A stretch of DNA of 64,000 bases from Rossellomorea aquimaris (GCF_035590735.1 NZ_CP141595.1:3443001-3507000), one strand, 5' to 3'; shown: positions 44,386 through 55,402, numbered from the stretch's first letter. The notes: a model not told the origin generated them from the letters alone. Numbers and translations: made by a program.

Positions 44386-44426
44386 AAAATAAGAACCCGG
44401 AAGAGTCATGTCGACTCCGGGTTCCT
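44386..44426 (-). terminator. Rho-independent terminator of the GGDEF gene
   Basis: Minus strand GGAACCCGGA...TCCGGGTTCTT, then ATTTTT. Confidence 0.8.
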
Positions 44427-44434
44427 GAACGATT

Positions 44435-46267
44435 TTATTCCATGATGATTCCATCACAATCTTTCACAACCTGATTTTTACCATTATTTTTCGCATGATA
44501 GAGTGCTTCATCTGCTTTCTTTACTAATTCCTTTACAGACTTGGGACACTGTTCATCCCTTACTCTCCATGTGGATAAGCCACAGGACAGAGTCACTGAA
44601 GGATCTGTGTTCTGAGGAATCTCCTCGACAATGCGTTGAGCAATGTCAGAACCGGCCTCATGATCAAGAGAAGGCAGATAGACCGCTAGTTCTTCTCCTC
44701 CCCATCTGGCAACGAATCCATGATGACTGACAATTCCTTTAATCAGGTTCGCCACCCCTATAATGACTTCATCACCAATTTGATGACCGTAATTATCATT
44801 AATCGCCTTGAAATCATCTATATCGATTAACAGCAAGGTTCCCAATGAATCCTTATTCATCGAAGATTCCATTTCTTCATCGAGATAATTCCGTGCGAAT
44901 AATTTGGTCATATGATCGGTAATGACCATATGCTCGAGTTTCTCACGAAGGGTTGCATTGGTTATCGCCAGGGTCGAGTGATGGATAAACGACTGAAGCA
45001 ACTTGTACATATCAAATGAAAACATGTACGGTTCTTTATGTAACACTACGCAAAACCCTAAAAGGGCTTCATCTTGAATCATTGGTACAGCCATGACGGA
45101 AGGAAAGACCACTCCCTCATCGAATCGATCGCTTACATCACCTAAAAAGATGGCATCCCGTTCCTTCTCGATTCTCGCCTTTACATAAGAGATATACTTT
45201 TCACCTTCTTGTTCAAAAAAAACAGAAGTGCTTTCTTCCAGGATTCTGTATTCACCTTTTTGAAGAAGAACAAATCCGATGGCTGATGCTTGAAAGGATC
45301 GTTGAATCTGTTTCTTTAAAAACAGAACCGTATCCGTTAATCGTAAATTCAAATTCAACTGATGGGACGTCTCATTAATAAGCTGCAAATCGGTAATGAG
45401 CCTTTTGGATTGTTCATAGAGTTTGGCATTTTCAAGGGCATTCCCCGCCGTATAGGCAAGTAAGCGAATGAACTCGATCTTCTGTTCTGTAAAGGTGAAA
45501 TGGGCCTTTGACCTCACTTCAAGAACGCCATAGATCCCCTGTTTTCCTTTTAAAGGAGCATAGAGGACATCCTGTTCCCTCATTTCGATACTACCGTTGA
45601 CAAATGCCTGCATGGCAGACTCATTGGCACGATCAAAATCGAAGTTTTTAATGGGGAGTGTCCCGAATTCATACCGGTCGTTAGACAATAGCAAGTGGAA
45701 TTCATCGATTGGAAACACCTGCTTCAACGTTTCAATGATCTGCACGAGAAGCGTATGGACATCCCTGGTCGAATGGAAGATCTCCGTTACTTTAAATAAT
45801 TCCCTGTACCGTTTTTCATCTTCAAGTACCGTCTGGATTCCACCTGTATGCTGTAAAAATTGATTACTGGCTTCCCAAAAGGAATGAAACCAGCTATCGT
45901 CTGCCCCTTCTTTACGATCATCCCTCTTTACTAAAAGAATCGCCAGAGGACTGCCATCTTTATTCGTAAAGTGAAAACGGACGGTGAAATCATCCTCTTC
46001 CTCTACCATAACAGGACGAAAAATGTATTTCTCCCTTGTTTCAGCAAGCTTGAGAGGAACATCCTCATTGTCACTGGGGTGATATAAGAAATAGGCAGAC
46101 TCGCTATAAAAATATAAAAATGCCCGATCAATATCAAGGCAGTCTTTAATAATGGTCAGCCACTTTTGCAAATGAGCAGAATGCCCCAATTCAACTGACA
46201 TTTCTTCATAGATTAAATCAAACAGCTTTGACTTATATTCAAGCAAAGAATTATGAACAACGTACAT
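44435..46267 (-). CDS. ytrP: GAF-GAF-GGDEF putative diguanylate cyclase (YtrP)
   Basis: 610 aa. Two GAF-like sensor regions (about 160-290 and 300-430) are followed by a GGDEF domain (about 445-605) with TDHMTKLFARNYLD, DIDDFKAINDNYGH and the active-site ARWGGEELAVYLPSL (GGEEL, catalytically intact). It would make cyclic di-GMP from two GTP. No membrane segment; the signal is not known. The start ATG at 46267 follows GGGTGAGAAAA; a GTG at 46282 is less likely. Confidence 0.88.
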   Translation of the reverse strand: MYVVHNSLLEYKSKLFDLIYEEMSVELGHSAHLQKWLTIIKDCLDIDRAFLYFYSESAYFLYHPSDNEDVPLKLAETREKYIFRPVMVEEEDDFTVRFHFTNKDGSPLAILLVKRDDRKEGADDSWFHSFWEASNQFLQHTGGIQTVLEDEKRYRELFKVTEIFHSTRDVHTLLVQIIETLKQVFPIDEFHLLLSNDRYEFGTLPIKNFDFDRANESAMQAFVNGSIEMREQDVLYAPLKGKQGIYGVLEVRSKAHFTFTEQKIEFIRLLAYTAGNALENAKLYEQSKRLITDLQLINETSHQLNLNLRLTDTVLFLKKQIQRSFQASAIGFVLLQKGEYRILEESTSVFFEQEGEKYISYVKARIEKERDAIFLGDVSDRFDEGVVFPSVMAVPMIQDEALLGFCVVLHKEPYMFSFDMYKLLQSFIHHSTLAITNATLREKLEHMVITDHMTKLFARNYLDEEMESSMNKDSLGTLLLIDIDDFKAINDNYGHQIGDEVIIGVANLIKGIVSHHGFVARWGGEELAVYLPSLDHEAGSDIAQRIVEEIPQNTDPSVTLSCGLSTWRVRDEQCPKSVKELVKKADEALYHAKNNGKNQVVKDCDGIIME

Positions 46268-46308
46268 TTTTCTCACCCACACCTAAAAGGTTTGTGAAAC
46301 TATTAACA

Positions 46309-46923
46309 TCATTGACCTTGAGCCAGCACCAGATCTTCTTGCAATACCACGAGCCATAAGGACTTATCTACCATTAAGGAATGGACTTCCACGGGTTCAG
46401 CTTTTTGATCTGACCAATCCAGTTGAATCGGGTCTTTGTTCTCTCTAAAGGAAAGGTCTATCAACTGATTATGCTCATCATATTTAAAAGGTTGTTTACT
46501 TGAGATCACCGTAGAAGGAGCATCCTTCTTCTCTTGTAAAACCTCTAAAGATTTCGAAAATAACACCCATTGCTTCTTATCTAATTGGACCCAAATTCTA
46601 TCTTTATCTTTTGTGAGTCCTATCTTTTTCACGCTTTTCTGTAACGACACACTATGTAATACCTTAAAATAATACTGATTGCTTCTATCAAGTTCATATA
46701 TAATAAGGACAGGCTGATCCTGAGCCATCTTTGCTACAGCGATGACGGGGTTCTGCTCTCTATTTCCTGCAGATAATACCTCCGCACGTATCGATTGTCC
46801 AGAATCATCTACTTGTAGTGAGGAATTGGAAGAATAAACAAACCCTCCGAAAACAACCAGGACGCACAGACCGATCAATAAAAATCGAAGGGTCTTTTCT
46901 CTTTTTGATTCTTTCAACGACAT
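46309..46923 (-). CDS. Membrane-anchored hypothetical protein (204 aa)
   Basis: One N-terminal helix (LRFLLIGLCVLVVFGGFVY) then about 170 extracytoplasmic residues rich in beta-strand patterns and charged residues (VLSAGNREQNPVIAVAKMAQ, SVKKIGLTKDKDRIWVQLDK). No family recognised. It may start at the TTG two codons later (46917), 7 nt after AGGTG; the ATG is too close to it. It lies 41 bp upstream of ytrP on the same strand, so they are likely co-transcribed, and it may work with the GGDEF protein (inference). Confidence 0.6.
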   Translation of the reverse strand: MSLKESKREKTLRFLLIGLCVLVVFGGFVYSSNSSLQVDDSGQSIRAEVLSAGNREQNPVIAVAKMAQDQPVLIIYELDRSNQYYFKVLHSVSLQKSVKKIGLTKDKDRIWVQLDKKQWVLFSKSLEVLQEKKDAPSTVISSKQPFKYDEHNQLIDLSFRENKDPIQLDWSDQKAEPVEVHSLMVDKSLWLVVLQEDLVLAQGQ

Positions 46924-47043
46924 TCACCTATTCAACATATTTTCCAACTTTTATTATATCACAAGAAATGACTTTTGGACTATTTTGTTTAGAGAACAAC
47001 AGTCGCAAGAATCTGTGAAATCTGTTCATCTTAAAATACTTCC

Positions 47044-47072
47044 TTGACTTCTATTCTCTCCCGTCATATAAT
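47044..47072 (+). promoter_or_regulatory. rpsD promoter
   Basis: -35 TTGACT (47044-47049), 17-bp spacer, -10 TATAAT (47067-47072), a strong SigA promoter. The leader of about 185 nt to the ATG follows. Confidence 0.8.
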
Positions 47073-47084
47073 ATTCTTTGTGTA

Positions 47085-47250
47085 AAATAATGCAGCTTCA
47101 GTGAAGTCCTTTATGATCGTATTTTGTTCCTCTACACTTTGAGGTGTATCTTGTAACCCTCTGCTGCTAGGGCGAAGGTACATGAAAACAAAATGCACAT
47201 AATTGTTTATTCACAGGTGTTTTTATTTTACAACAAAATAAAAACAATAA
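47085..47250 (+). promoter_or_regulatory. Ribosomal S4 autoregulatory leader of rpsD
   Basis: The long rpsD leader includes CCTCTACACTTTGAGGTGTATCTT (hairpin CTACACTTTGAGGTGTA form) and CTCTGCTGCTAGGGCGAAGG. In Firmicutes the S4 protein binds a pseudoknotted leader here and represses its own translation. Call rests on position plus these landmarks. Confidence 0.55.
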
Positions 47251-47264
47251 AGGAGGAGTCATTC

Positions 47265-47867
47265 ATGGCTCGATATACTGGCCCAAGCTGGAAATTATCT
47301 CGTCGTCTTGGAATCTCTCTAAGCGGTACGGGTAAAGAATTAGAAAAGCGTCCTTACGCTCCTGGACAACATGGTCCTAACCAACGTAAAAAAATCTCTG
47401 AGTACGGTTTACAACTTCAAGAGAAGCAAAAACTTCGTCACATGTACGGAGTAACTGAGCGTCAATTCCGTAACCTATTTGACCAAGCTGGCAAATTACA
47501 AGGTAAACACGGTGAAAACTTCATGGCGCTACTTGAGTGCCGCCTGGATAACGTTGTTTATCGTTTAGGTTTAGCTCGTACTCGTCGTCAAGCACGTCAA
47601 CTTGTTAACCACGGTCACGTTACAGTGAACGGATCTCGCGTAGACATCCCTTCATTCCGCGTACTTCCTGGTCAAACAATCTCAGTTCGTGAAAAATCAC
47701 GTAACCTTGACATCATCAAAGAAGCGATGGAAGTGAACAGCTTTGTTCCTGAATTCCTAACTTTCGATGCTGACAAATTAGAAGGTACTTTCACACGCGT
47801 TCCTGAACGTTCTGAATTACCGGCTGAAATTAACGAAGCTCTTATCGTTGAGTTCTACTCTCGTTAA
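47265..47867 (+). CDS. rpsD: 30S ribosomal protein S4
   Basis: 200 aa. [21 protein letters not shown]4 RNA-binding domain [20 protein letters not shown] (about 95) and the HGHVTVNG loop. It nucleates 30S assembly on 16S rRNA. SD AAAGGAGGAG. The ATG at 47265 is chosen over longer upstream frame. It is a single gene with its own promoter and terminator, away from the main ribosomal operon, as in B. subtilis. Confidence 0.98.
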   Translation: MARYTGPSWKLSRRLGISLSGTGKELEKRPYAPGQHGPNQRKKISEYGLQLQEKQKLRHMYGVTERQFRNLFDQAGKLQGKHGENFMALLECRLDNVVYRLGLARTRRQARQLVNHGHVTVNGSRVDIPSFRVLPGQTISVREKSRNLDIIKEAMEVNSFVPEFLTFDADKLEGTFTRVPERSELPAEINEALIVEFYSR

Positions 47868-47877
47868 TCTTTGTGAG

Positions 47878-47912
47878 AAAGACACTGTCCATTTTATGGG
47901 CAGTGTTTTTTT
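47878..47912 (+). terminator. Rho-independent terminator of rpsD
   Basis: ACACTGTCCATTTTATGGGCAGTGT followed by TTTTTTG. Confidence 0.9.
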
Positions 47913-48128
47913 GTTTATAGTTTTTTCTTTTTTAATCGAATTGCAGGAATGTTTTCCCGTATACCCTGAAAAATTCTAAATCTATGTCCATGCCTGCACC
48001 TGAAAAATTTATGTTTTTTGGTGAAATAGATTCAATTCTACGATTTTAAGGTTGGGAGAGGATCTGGATGTTGTGATTGGATGGCATATGTAATTATGAT
48101 TTTATACTCTCGTGCCCGTTTTTATCCA

Positions 48129-48378
48129 TAACGATCTAATATTTAGGGTTATGTGTGAGGTTTATCTCTTTTTGAATGCCCGTAATTTGATTTATGAACG
48201 GATTTCAGCTCTTTAGGATTGAGCATCCCGATTTATGAACCGGTTTCTGCCATTTATTATCCGGAATCCCGTTTTATCCACCGGTTTCGTCTATTTATGA
48301 ACCGAAATTCTGATATATGAGCCGTTTTACTCTATTTTTGACCCGAAATCCACATTTATGAACCTTTTGTCGAATAAA
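48129..48378. repeat. Array E: degenerate tandem units alternating 21 and 20 bp
   Basis: Unit starts at 48193, 48214, 48234, 48255, 48275, 48296, 48316, 48337 and 48357: steps 21,20,21,20,21,20,21,20. Weaker units precede (48129, 48150, 48171). Odd units read TATGAACCGGTTTC, even units TATTATCCGGAATCCCG. It ends CCTTTTGTCGAAT, like array A2. It fills the rpsD-tyrS convergent gap. The 200 bp before it (47913-48128) show nothing. Confidence 0.85.
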
Positions 48379-48455
48379 CACGACTGATCCCTACTCACTC
48401 CCTCCTGTACATTCTTCCATACAGCGCACCTCCTAAGGAGCACTACTTAAAGATA

Positions 48456-48508
48456 AAAAAGTACGGTACCCGCTCCACAAAAGAGAAACGGATACCGCAC
48501 TGTCAGAT
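48456..48508 (-). terminator. Rho-independent terminator of tyrS
   Basis: Minus strand GTGCGGTATCCG...CGGGTACCGTAC, then TTTTTTAT, 13 bp after the stop. Confidence 0.75.
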
Positions 48509-48520
48509 TCAATAATAGTA

Positions 48521-50100
<1,580 letters not shown>

Positions 50101-50110
50101 CTATATAAGG

Positions 50111-50139
50111 TTTTTACCATATTCTAAAATAATAGTCAA
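50111..50139 (-). promoter_or_regulatory. Promoter of the tyrS T-box leader
   Basis: Minus strand -35 TTGACT (50134-50139), 17-bp spacer, -10 TAAAAA (50111-50116). Weak -10, but location is right. Confidence 0.45.
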
Positions 50140-50198
50140 CTAATTGCCTGATAAAAGACCCTTTTCTTTGACTTTTTACGACAGCCTTCCTGTAAATA

Positions 50199-50207
50199 TG
50201 CTATAAT
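50199..50207 (+). promoter_or_regulatory. Extended -10 promoter of the PBP gene
   Basis: TGCTATAAT (TGN plus perfect -10) with no good -35. The leader would be only about 20 nt with GGGGGGAATG as SD. Confidence 0.5.
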
Positions 50208-50233
50208 GGGTATGTTCTGGGGGGAATGATTAT

Positions 50234-53176
50234 ATGAAAGAAAAATGGAACAAACTACTCGAAAAATTAGACCCTGCAATCAGGTTCTTTTCAAATACTG
50301 GAGTTCAAAAACGAGCAAGAATTACATACGGAGTATTTTGGAACCTATCCTTGATCCTTGTGGTTATATTTGTATTAGGTTTTGTATTTGCAGGAGGAGT
50401 CGGAGCGGGATATTTCGCTTCTCTCGTGAAGGAAGAACCGATACGTCCTTATGACCAAATGAAAAAGGACATTTACAACTACGAAGAAACGTCGCAGCTT
50501 TACTTCGCCGATGATGTATATTTGGGAAAACTTCGAACAGACTTAGAGCGCGAAGAAGTGAAGCTTGAAGATGTTTCAGAAGATCTGCGAAATGCTGTTA
50601 TTGCCACGGAAGATGAATACTTCAAAGAACATAACGGTGTCGTACCGAAAGCGATCATGCGTGCCGTACTTCAGGAATTCACCAATTCCTCCACTCAATC
50701 AGGTGGAAGTACACTCACACAACAGCTAATCAAAAACCAGATATTGACGAATGAAGTATCATTTGAAAGAAAAGCAAAGGAAATACTTCTCGCCCTTCGC
50801 TTGGAACGTTTCTTTGAAAAGGACGAAATCCTGGAAGCGTACTTGAATGTAGCGACACTTGGACGTAATTCTTCCGGTCGGAATATCGCCGGGGTCCAAT
50901 CTGCTGCCCAAGGGATATTCGGAGTGGACGCCAAGGACTTAACGTTGCCTCAATCTGCGTTCATTGCAGGACTTCCACAAGCTCCATTCTCTTACACTCC
51001 ATTTACGAATAATGGAGAAATGAAAGAGAATCTGGAAGCTGGAATGAGCCGTAAGGACACTGTACTCTACAGAATGCACCGAGAAGGATATATTACGAAA
51101 AAAGAGTACGATGAAGCCGTTGCATATGACCTGTCGAAAGATTTCATCAAGCCTAAACCATCACCGAGTGAACAGTATCCTTGGCTCACTGCTGAACTTG
51201 AAAGCAGAGCGGTGGATATCATGACGGATGTACTTGCCGAAAAAGACGGCTATTCAAAACAGGATCTTGAAAATAATGATGAACTTGAAGAAAAATACCG
51301 AACGCTCGCGGACCGCAATGTTCGTCAAAGCGGTTATAAGATTCACTCAACCATCAATAAAAAAATCTATGATCAAATGCAAAAGACTAAAGATGCCTAT
51401 GAAATGTATGGCCCTCCTAAATATGAAACGGTAACAGATCCTGAAACAGGTGAAGAAGTGGAAGTACAACAACCGGTTCAGGTTGGCGCGATGATGATCG
51501 AGAACAAAACTGGGCGCATCATCAGTTTCATCGGCGGCCGTGACTTTAAAACAGAACAAATCAATCACGCCACACAAGCTCTGAGGTCGAACGGGTCTAC
51601 CATGAAGCCATTACTTGCTTATGCACCGGCACTGGAATACGGATACATTTCACCTGGATCGCCGATTCCTGACGTTGGTGTGAACATCAATGGCTGGACG
51701 CCTGAAAACTACTCGCTTAATGAACGTGGACTTTTCCCTGCAAGACATGCACTTGCAGAATCATTGAACTTACCTGCTGTAAGAACATATGCCAATATCT
51801 ATAACCGAAATCCATTTAAAGAATTCCTTCTTAAAATGGGCTTTTCATCTCTAACCAGCAGATATGATAATAACCTGTCCCTTTCACTCGGAGCCACTAC
51901 AAGCGGTGTAACGGTGGAGGAAAATGTAAATGCCTATACTACTTTTGCAAATGGCGGGAAATTCATAGATGCATATATGATTGATAAAATTGTCGATCAA
52001 GATGGCAATGTGGTATTCGAACATAAAGTAGAACCGGTGGATGTATTCAGTCCACAAACGGCTTACCTTGCCATCGACATGATGAGGGATACCCTGGATC
52101 ATTCACTTGGGACAGGACGTTATGCAAAAACCTTCTTGAACTTCGGTTCAGACTGGGCCGGGAAATCCGGAACGAGTCAGGAATACAAGGATCACTGGTT
52201 TGTCGCATCCAATCCGAGCATTACATTCGGAACCTGGTTCGGATATGACACACCTTCTTCATTAAATACACCGGGATCCCGGGCACAGTATGGACATTAT
52301 GGATTACGTAATATCCGCTTATGGTCATACCTATTGAATGATACGAGAGACCTGGCTCCTGAACTGATTGATCCCGATGCACAATTCCAGCAGCCTGAAG
52401 GTGTTGTAAGAAGATCCTTCTGCTCGATTTCGGGATTGCTGCCATCAGAAGCATGCAGTCAGGCCGGGTTAGTGAAAAGTGATTTATTCAACGCTAAATA
52501 TGTACCGACCAAAACCGATGACAGCTTACTCATGAGCCGCTATGTCATGGTAAACGGAAAGAAATATTTAGCTCTGCCTAATACACCGGAAGAATTTTCA
52601 CAGCCGGGAGTGATCTTAAATCCTGACTTTGTGAAGAATGTATTTGGTTCTGTACCTGGAGATCCAAACAAACTCATCCCTGAAGGTGACAATCGATTTA
52701 AAAATGTTCTGATTGCAGAAAACAAAATTTCAGACGATGGAGCTGCTCCTGGGACGGTAAGAGCAAGTGGTAATGGAAATACCATCACTTGGACGTCGTC
52801 CGCAAGCGGTGATGTCGTTGGATACCGTGTATATAGTAAATCTGGCGGCAAGGTCGGCAGTGTCAAGTCTGGCGGGAGTTATTCAGTTTCCGTTGGAAAT
52901 GGTGATTTCTATGTGGTTGCCGTTGATGTAGCAGGAAAACAATCTGCACCTTCCAACACTGTACAAATCGGTAAACCAGAGCCAAAACCGGAACCGAAGC
53001 CTGAGAAGCCGGCACCGGATCCGAAACCGCCTGGTGATAAACCGGCCGATCCTCCTCCTAAACCAGACAAGCCTGAGCCACCACCACCAGCTGATGATGG
53101 AGGCGGTGATGGCGGCGGTGACGATGGAGGAACCGAGCCACCGACTGAACCTGAACCACCAGCTGAGCAGAACTAG
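50234..53176 (+). CDS. Class A penicillin-binding protein (transglycosylase/transpeptidase)
   Basis: 980 aa. Short cytoplasmic tail, one membrane helix (NLSLILVVIFVLGFVFAGGV, about 35-55), GT51 transglycosylase (about 90-280: ATEDEYFKEHNGV, GGSTLTQQLIKN), transpeptidase (about 395-700: SNGSTMKPLLAY, catalytic Ser in STMK; SLN; KSGT in GKSGTSQEYKDHWF), an FN3-like module (about 830-910) and a Pro/Lys/Glu then Gly/Asp-rich tail. It polymerises and cross-links peptidoglycan. It is larger than B. subtilis PBP1 (914 aa) and lies beside tyrS, where B. subtilis has no PBP. The tail probably spans or leaves the wall (inference). Confidence 0.93.
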   Translation: MKEKWNKLLEKLDPAIRFFSNTGVQKRARITYGVFWNLSLILVVIFVLGFVFAGGVGAGYFASLVKEEPIRPYDQMKKDIYNYEETSQLYFADDVYLGKLRTDLEREEVKLEDVSEDLRNAVIATEDEYFKEHNGVVPKAIMRAVLQEFTNSSTQSGGSTLTQQLIKNQILTNEVSFERKAKEILLALRLERFFEKDEILEAYLNVATLGRNSSGRNIAGVQSAAQGIFGVDAKDLTLPQSAFIAGLPQAPFSYTPFTNNGEMKENLEAGMSRKDTVLYRMHREGYITKKEYDEAVAYDLSKDFIKPKPSPSEQYPWLTAELESRAVDIMTDVLAEKDGYSKQDLENNDELEEKYRTLADRNVRQSGYKIHSTINKKIYDQMQKTKDAYEMYGPPKYETVTDPETGEEVEVQQPVQVGAMMIENKTGRIISFIGGRDFKTEQINHATQALRSNGSTMKPLLAYAPALEYGYISPGSPIPDVGVNINGWTPENYSLNERGLFPARHALAESLNLPAVRTYANIYNRNPFKEFLLKMGFSSLTSRYDNNLSLSLGATTSGVTVEENVNAYTTFANGGKFIDAYMIDKIVDQDGNVVFEHKVEPVDVFSPQTAYLAIDMMRDTLDHSLGTGRYAKTFLNFGSDWAGKSGTSQEYKDHWFVASNPSITFGTWFGYDTPSSLNTPGSRAQYGHYGLRNIRLWSYLLNDTRDLAPELIDPDAQFQQPEGVVRRSFCSISGLLPSEACSQAGLVKSDLFNAKYVPTKTDDSLLMSRYVMVNGKKYLALPNTPEEFSQPGVILNPDFVKNVFGSVPGDPNKLIPEGDNRFKNVLIAENKISDDGAAPGTVRASGNGNTITWTSSASGDVVGYRVYSKSGGKVGSVKSGGSYSVSVGNGDFYVVAVDVAGKQSAPSNTVQIGKPEPKPEPKPEKPAPDPKPPGDKPADPPPKPDKPEPPPPADDGGGDGGGDDGGTEPPTEPEPPAEQN

Positions 53177-53185
53177 ATCGCAATA

Positions 53186-53228
53186 TAAAGAACGAGCAAA
53201 AGTATTTACTTTTTGCTCGTTTTTTTGT
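53186..53228 (+). terminator. Rho-independent terminator of the PBP gene
   Basis: ACGAGCAAAAAGTA-type stem: ACGAGCAAAAGTA-TT-TACTTTTTGCTCGT then TTTTTT. Confidence 0.88.
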
Positions 53229-53265
53229 GTTGTGGTTGATGGGTGAAAGACTGGATTGGGACTGC

Positions 53266-53348
53266 CTTTCATGCCAATTTGGAAATTTATCTGCCATATA
53301 TTAATTTTATCTTCCGGTTATTCAGTTTATCTGCCATTTCTCATAAAT
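53266..53348. repeat. Array F: 20-bp degenerate tandem units
   Basis: Units start at 53266, 53286, 53306 and 53326, a strict 20-bp step. Heads are CTTTCATGCCA, TTTATCTGCCA, TTTATCTTCCG and TTTATCTGCCA. It lies in the convergent gap PBP-acsA. Confidence 0.72.
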
Positions 53349-53389
53349 CGACAAGTTTCCCCATCCTCTCCTCCTTCTCCCCCAACCAC

Positions 53390-53426
53390 AAAAAAACCCC
53401 ACTCACCAAGAGCAGGGGTTCTTTCA
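53390..53426 (-). terminator. Rho-independent terminator of acsA
   Basis: Minus strand AACCCCTGCTCTTGGTGAGTGGGGTT then TTTTT. Confidence 0.82.
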
Positions 53427-53430
53427 TCTA

Positions 53431-55149
53431 TTAATCTTCCATTGTACTTAAATCACCGGTAGGAAGGTCTAATTCCCACGCCTTCAACACGCGACGCATG
53501 ATTTTCCCGCTTCGTGTTTTCGGCAGCTTGTCTCTGAATTCGATTTCTCTTGGAGCAGCATGGGCAGCCAATCCTTTTTTCACGAATTGACGAATCTCTT
53601 CTTTCAGCTCATCTGTAACCTCATAGCCATCGCGAAGAGCGATAAACGCTTTAATGATTTCACCGCGAACCGGATCAGGTTTCCCTATAACGCCAGCTTC
53701 GGCAACCGCCGGATGTTCTACGAGCTTACTTTCTACCTCAAACGGACCTACTCGTTCTCCAGACGTCATGATGACATCATCAATCCGGCCCTGGAACCAG
53801 AAATATCCGTCTTCATCCATATAAGCTGAATCTCCTGAAACATACCAGTCACCAGGCATAAAGTACGATTCATACTTCTGTGGGTTATTCCAGATCTGGT
53901 TCATCATGGACGGCCAGCCTTTTTTAATCGCTAAGTTCCCCATGCGGTAAGGAGGCACTTCGTTTCCTTGATCATCCACAATTGCCGCTTTCACTCCCGG
54001 GAATGGTTTCCCCATGGATCCAGGCTTGATTTCCATGCTTGGGTAGTTACAGATCAATTGACCGCCTGTTTCAGTCATCCACCAAGTATCATGGATGCGC
54101 AGGTTGAATACTTTCATTCCCCAGCGGACAACCTCAGGGTTCAAAGGCTCTCCCACGCTCAGGATATGACGAAGCGAACTTAAGTCAAATTGTTTCACCA
54201 CTTCATCACCGGCACCCATCAACATCCTGAAGGCCGTTGGAGCACTGTACCAGACCGTCACGCCATAATCTTCGATCGTTTGATACCAGTTCTCCGGCTT
54301 GAATCGACCCCCTACAATGACGTTGGCGGCACCTGTCAGCCACGGACCGAAGATTCCATATGAAGTTCCTGTGACCCAGCCCGGATCTGCTGTGCACCAA
54401 TACACATCCTCTTCCTGGAGATCGAGCACCCACTTGGAAGTTTGATAATGTTGGATCATAGCGTTATGGACATGCAGGACCCCTTTTGGTTTTCCAGTGG
54501 ACCCTGATGTATAGTGAAGGATCAACCCATCGTTCCGGTCTACCCATTCTACTGCCAGTTTATTGCTCGCATCAGTAAATTTTGAAAGGAAGTCTATATG
54601 GACATCGTCCTCCTGTATATCTTCCCCAATTAAGAAAACATGCTTTAAGTTTGGAAGTTCACTTACCGGAACCCTCTTCAAAAGCTCAGGTGTTGTGATC
54701 AGTACCTTTGCTTCACTATCCTCTAAACGATCACGGACGGCTCCCTCCATGAATGCTTCAAACAGAGGACCTACGATGGCACCAAGTTTGATCGCACCCA
54801 ATACGGAGAAATACAATTCCGGTGATCTCGGCATGAAGATGAAGACACGGTCACCTTTTTCAACATCCCCAAAACGCTTCAATACATTTCCTGCTTTGTT
54901 CGACATCTTCTTCATATCAGAGTACGTATATTTTTCATCACGTTCTGCATCTCGGTAATAAAGAGCGACTTTATTTTTCCTGAAAGATACTGCATGTCGG
55001 TCAATCGCTTCATGAGCCAGATTGACACGTCCTGTTTCCGCCCATGAAAATTCTTTTTCGACATCTTTCCAATCAAATGAATCATACGTATTTTCATAGC
55101 TTTCAAGATTGTAGTTTCCCTTCGTTACTGGTAACGCTTCCACTTTCAT
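53431..55149 (-). CDS. acsA: Acetyl-CoA synthetase
   Basis: Activates acetate to acetyl-CoA via acetyl-AMP. 572 aa. AMP-binding motif LHYTSGSTGKPKGVLHVHNA (about 215), WWMTETGGQLICNYPSM (about 335) and the C-terminal lysine motif PKTRSGKIMRRVLKAWELDL; the Lys in SGKIMRR is the residue AcuA acetylates in B. subtilis. The ATG at 55149 follows AAGGGGG; the ATG at 55158 overlaps the SD. It diverges from acuABC. Confidence 0.96.
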   Translation of the reverse strand: MKVEALPVTKGNYNLESYENTYDSFDWKDVEKEFSWAETGRVNLAHEAIDRHAVSFRKNKVALYYRDAERDEKYTYSDMKKMSNKAGNVLKRFGDVEKGDRVFIFMPRSPELYFSVLGAIKLGAIVGPLFEAFMEGAVRDRLEDSEAKVLITTPELLKRVPVSELPNLKHVFLIGEDIQEDDVHIDFLSKFTDASNKLAVEWVDRNDGLILHYTSGSTGKPKGVLHVHNAMIQHYQTSKWVLDLQEEDVYWCTADPGWVTGTSYGIFGPWLTGAANVIVGGRFKPENWYQTIEDYGVTVWYSAPTAFRMLMGAGDEVVKQFDLSSLRHILSVGEPLNPEVVRWGMKVFNLRIHDTWWMTETGGQLICNYPSMEIKPGSMGKPFPGVKAAIVDDQGNEVPPYRMGNLAIKKGWPSMMNQIWNNPQKYESYFMPGDWYVSGDSAYMDEDGYFWFQGRIDDVIMTSGERVGPFEVESKLVEHPAVAEAGVIGKPDPVRGEIIKAFIALRDGYEVTDELKEEIRQFVKKGLAAHAAPREIEFRDKLPKTRSGKIMRRVLKAWELDLPTGDLSTMED

Positions 55150-55185
55150 ATACCGCATCCCCCTTATGTAAGAAATTACAATCTT

Positions 55186-55214
55186 ATTATAGTATAAATT
55201 TAATATTTTCTCAA
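55186..55214 (-). promoter_or_regulatory. acsA promoter
   Basis: Minus strand -35 TTGAGA (55209-55214), 17-bp spacer, -10 TATAAT (55186-55191). TSS would lie about 30 bp before the start. Confidence 0.7.
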
Positions 55215-55334
55215 TTTTTTAAAAAATCTGCCACAAAGTGCTCTTTGCTGTGTTTCGTATAAAAACTCTTCAAACCCTTGTTCCAGATAGGTATTGCAGA
55301 ATAATTTCCCCGCTACAAACGTCTGAAAATTTTG

Positions 55335-55370
55335 TGAAAGCGCTATACATTTATTAATTTCATGTATAAT
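55335..55370 (+). promoter_or_regulatory. acuA promoter with a cre-like site
   Basis: -10 TATAAT (55365-55370); no clear -35. The cre-like TGAAAGCGCTATACA (55335-55349) matches cre TGWAANCGNTNWCA except for one extra base. It overlaps the -35 position, where CcpA would repress. acsA and acuABC are CcpA targets in B. subtilis. Confidence 0.5.
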
Positions 55371-55402
55371 GGACTTGAGGAATATCTTTAGGTGGTGTCC
55401 AG

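Noticed and set aside
52883..53272. 129-aa frame opposite the PBP tail
   Set aside because: Trp/Arg-rich shadow of the low-complexity Pro/Asp tail.
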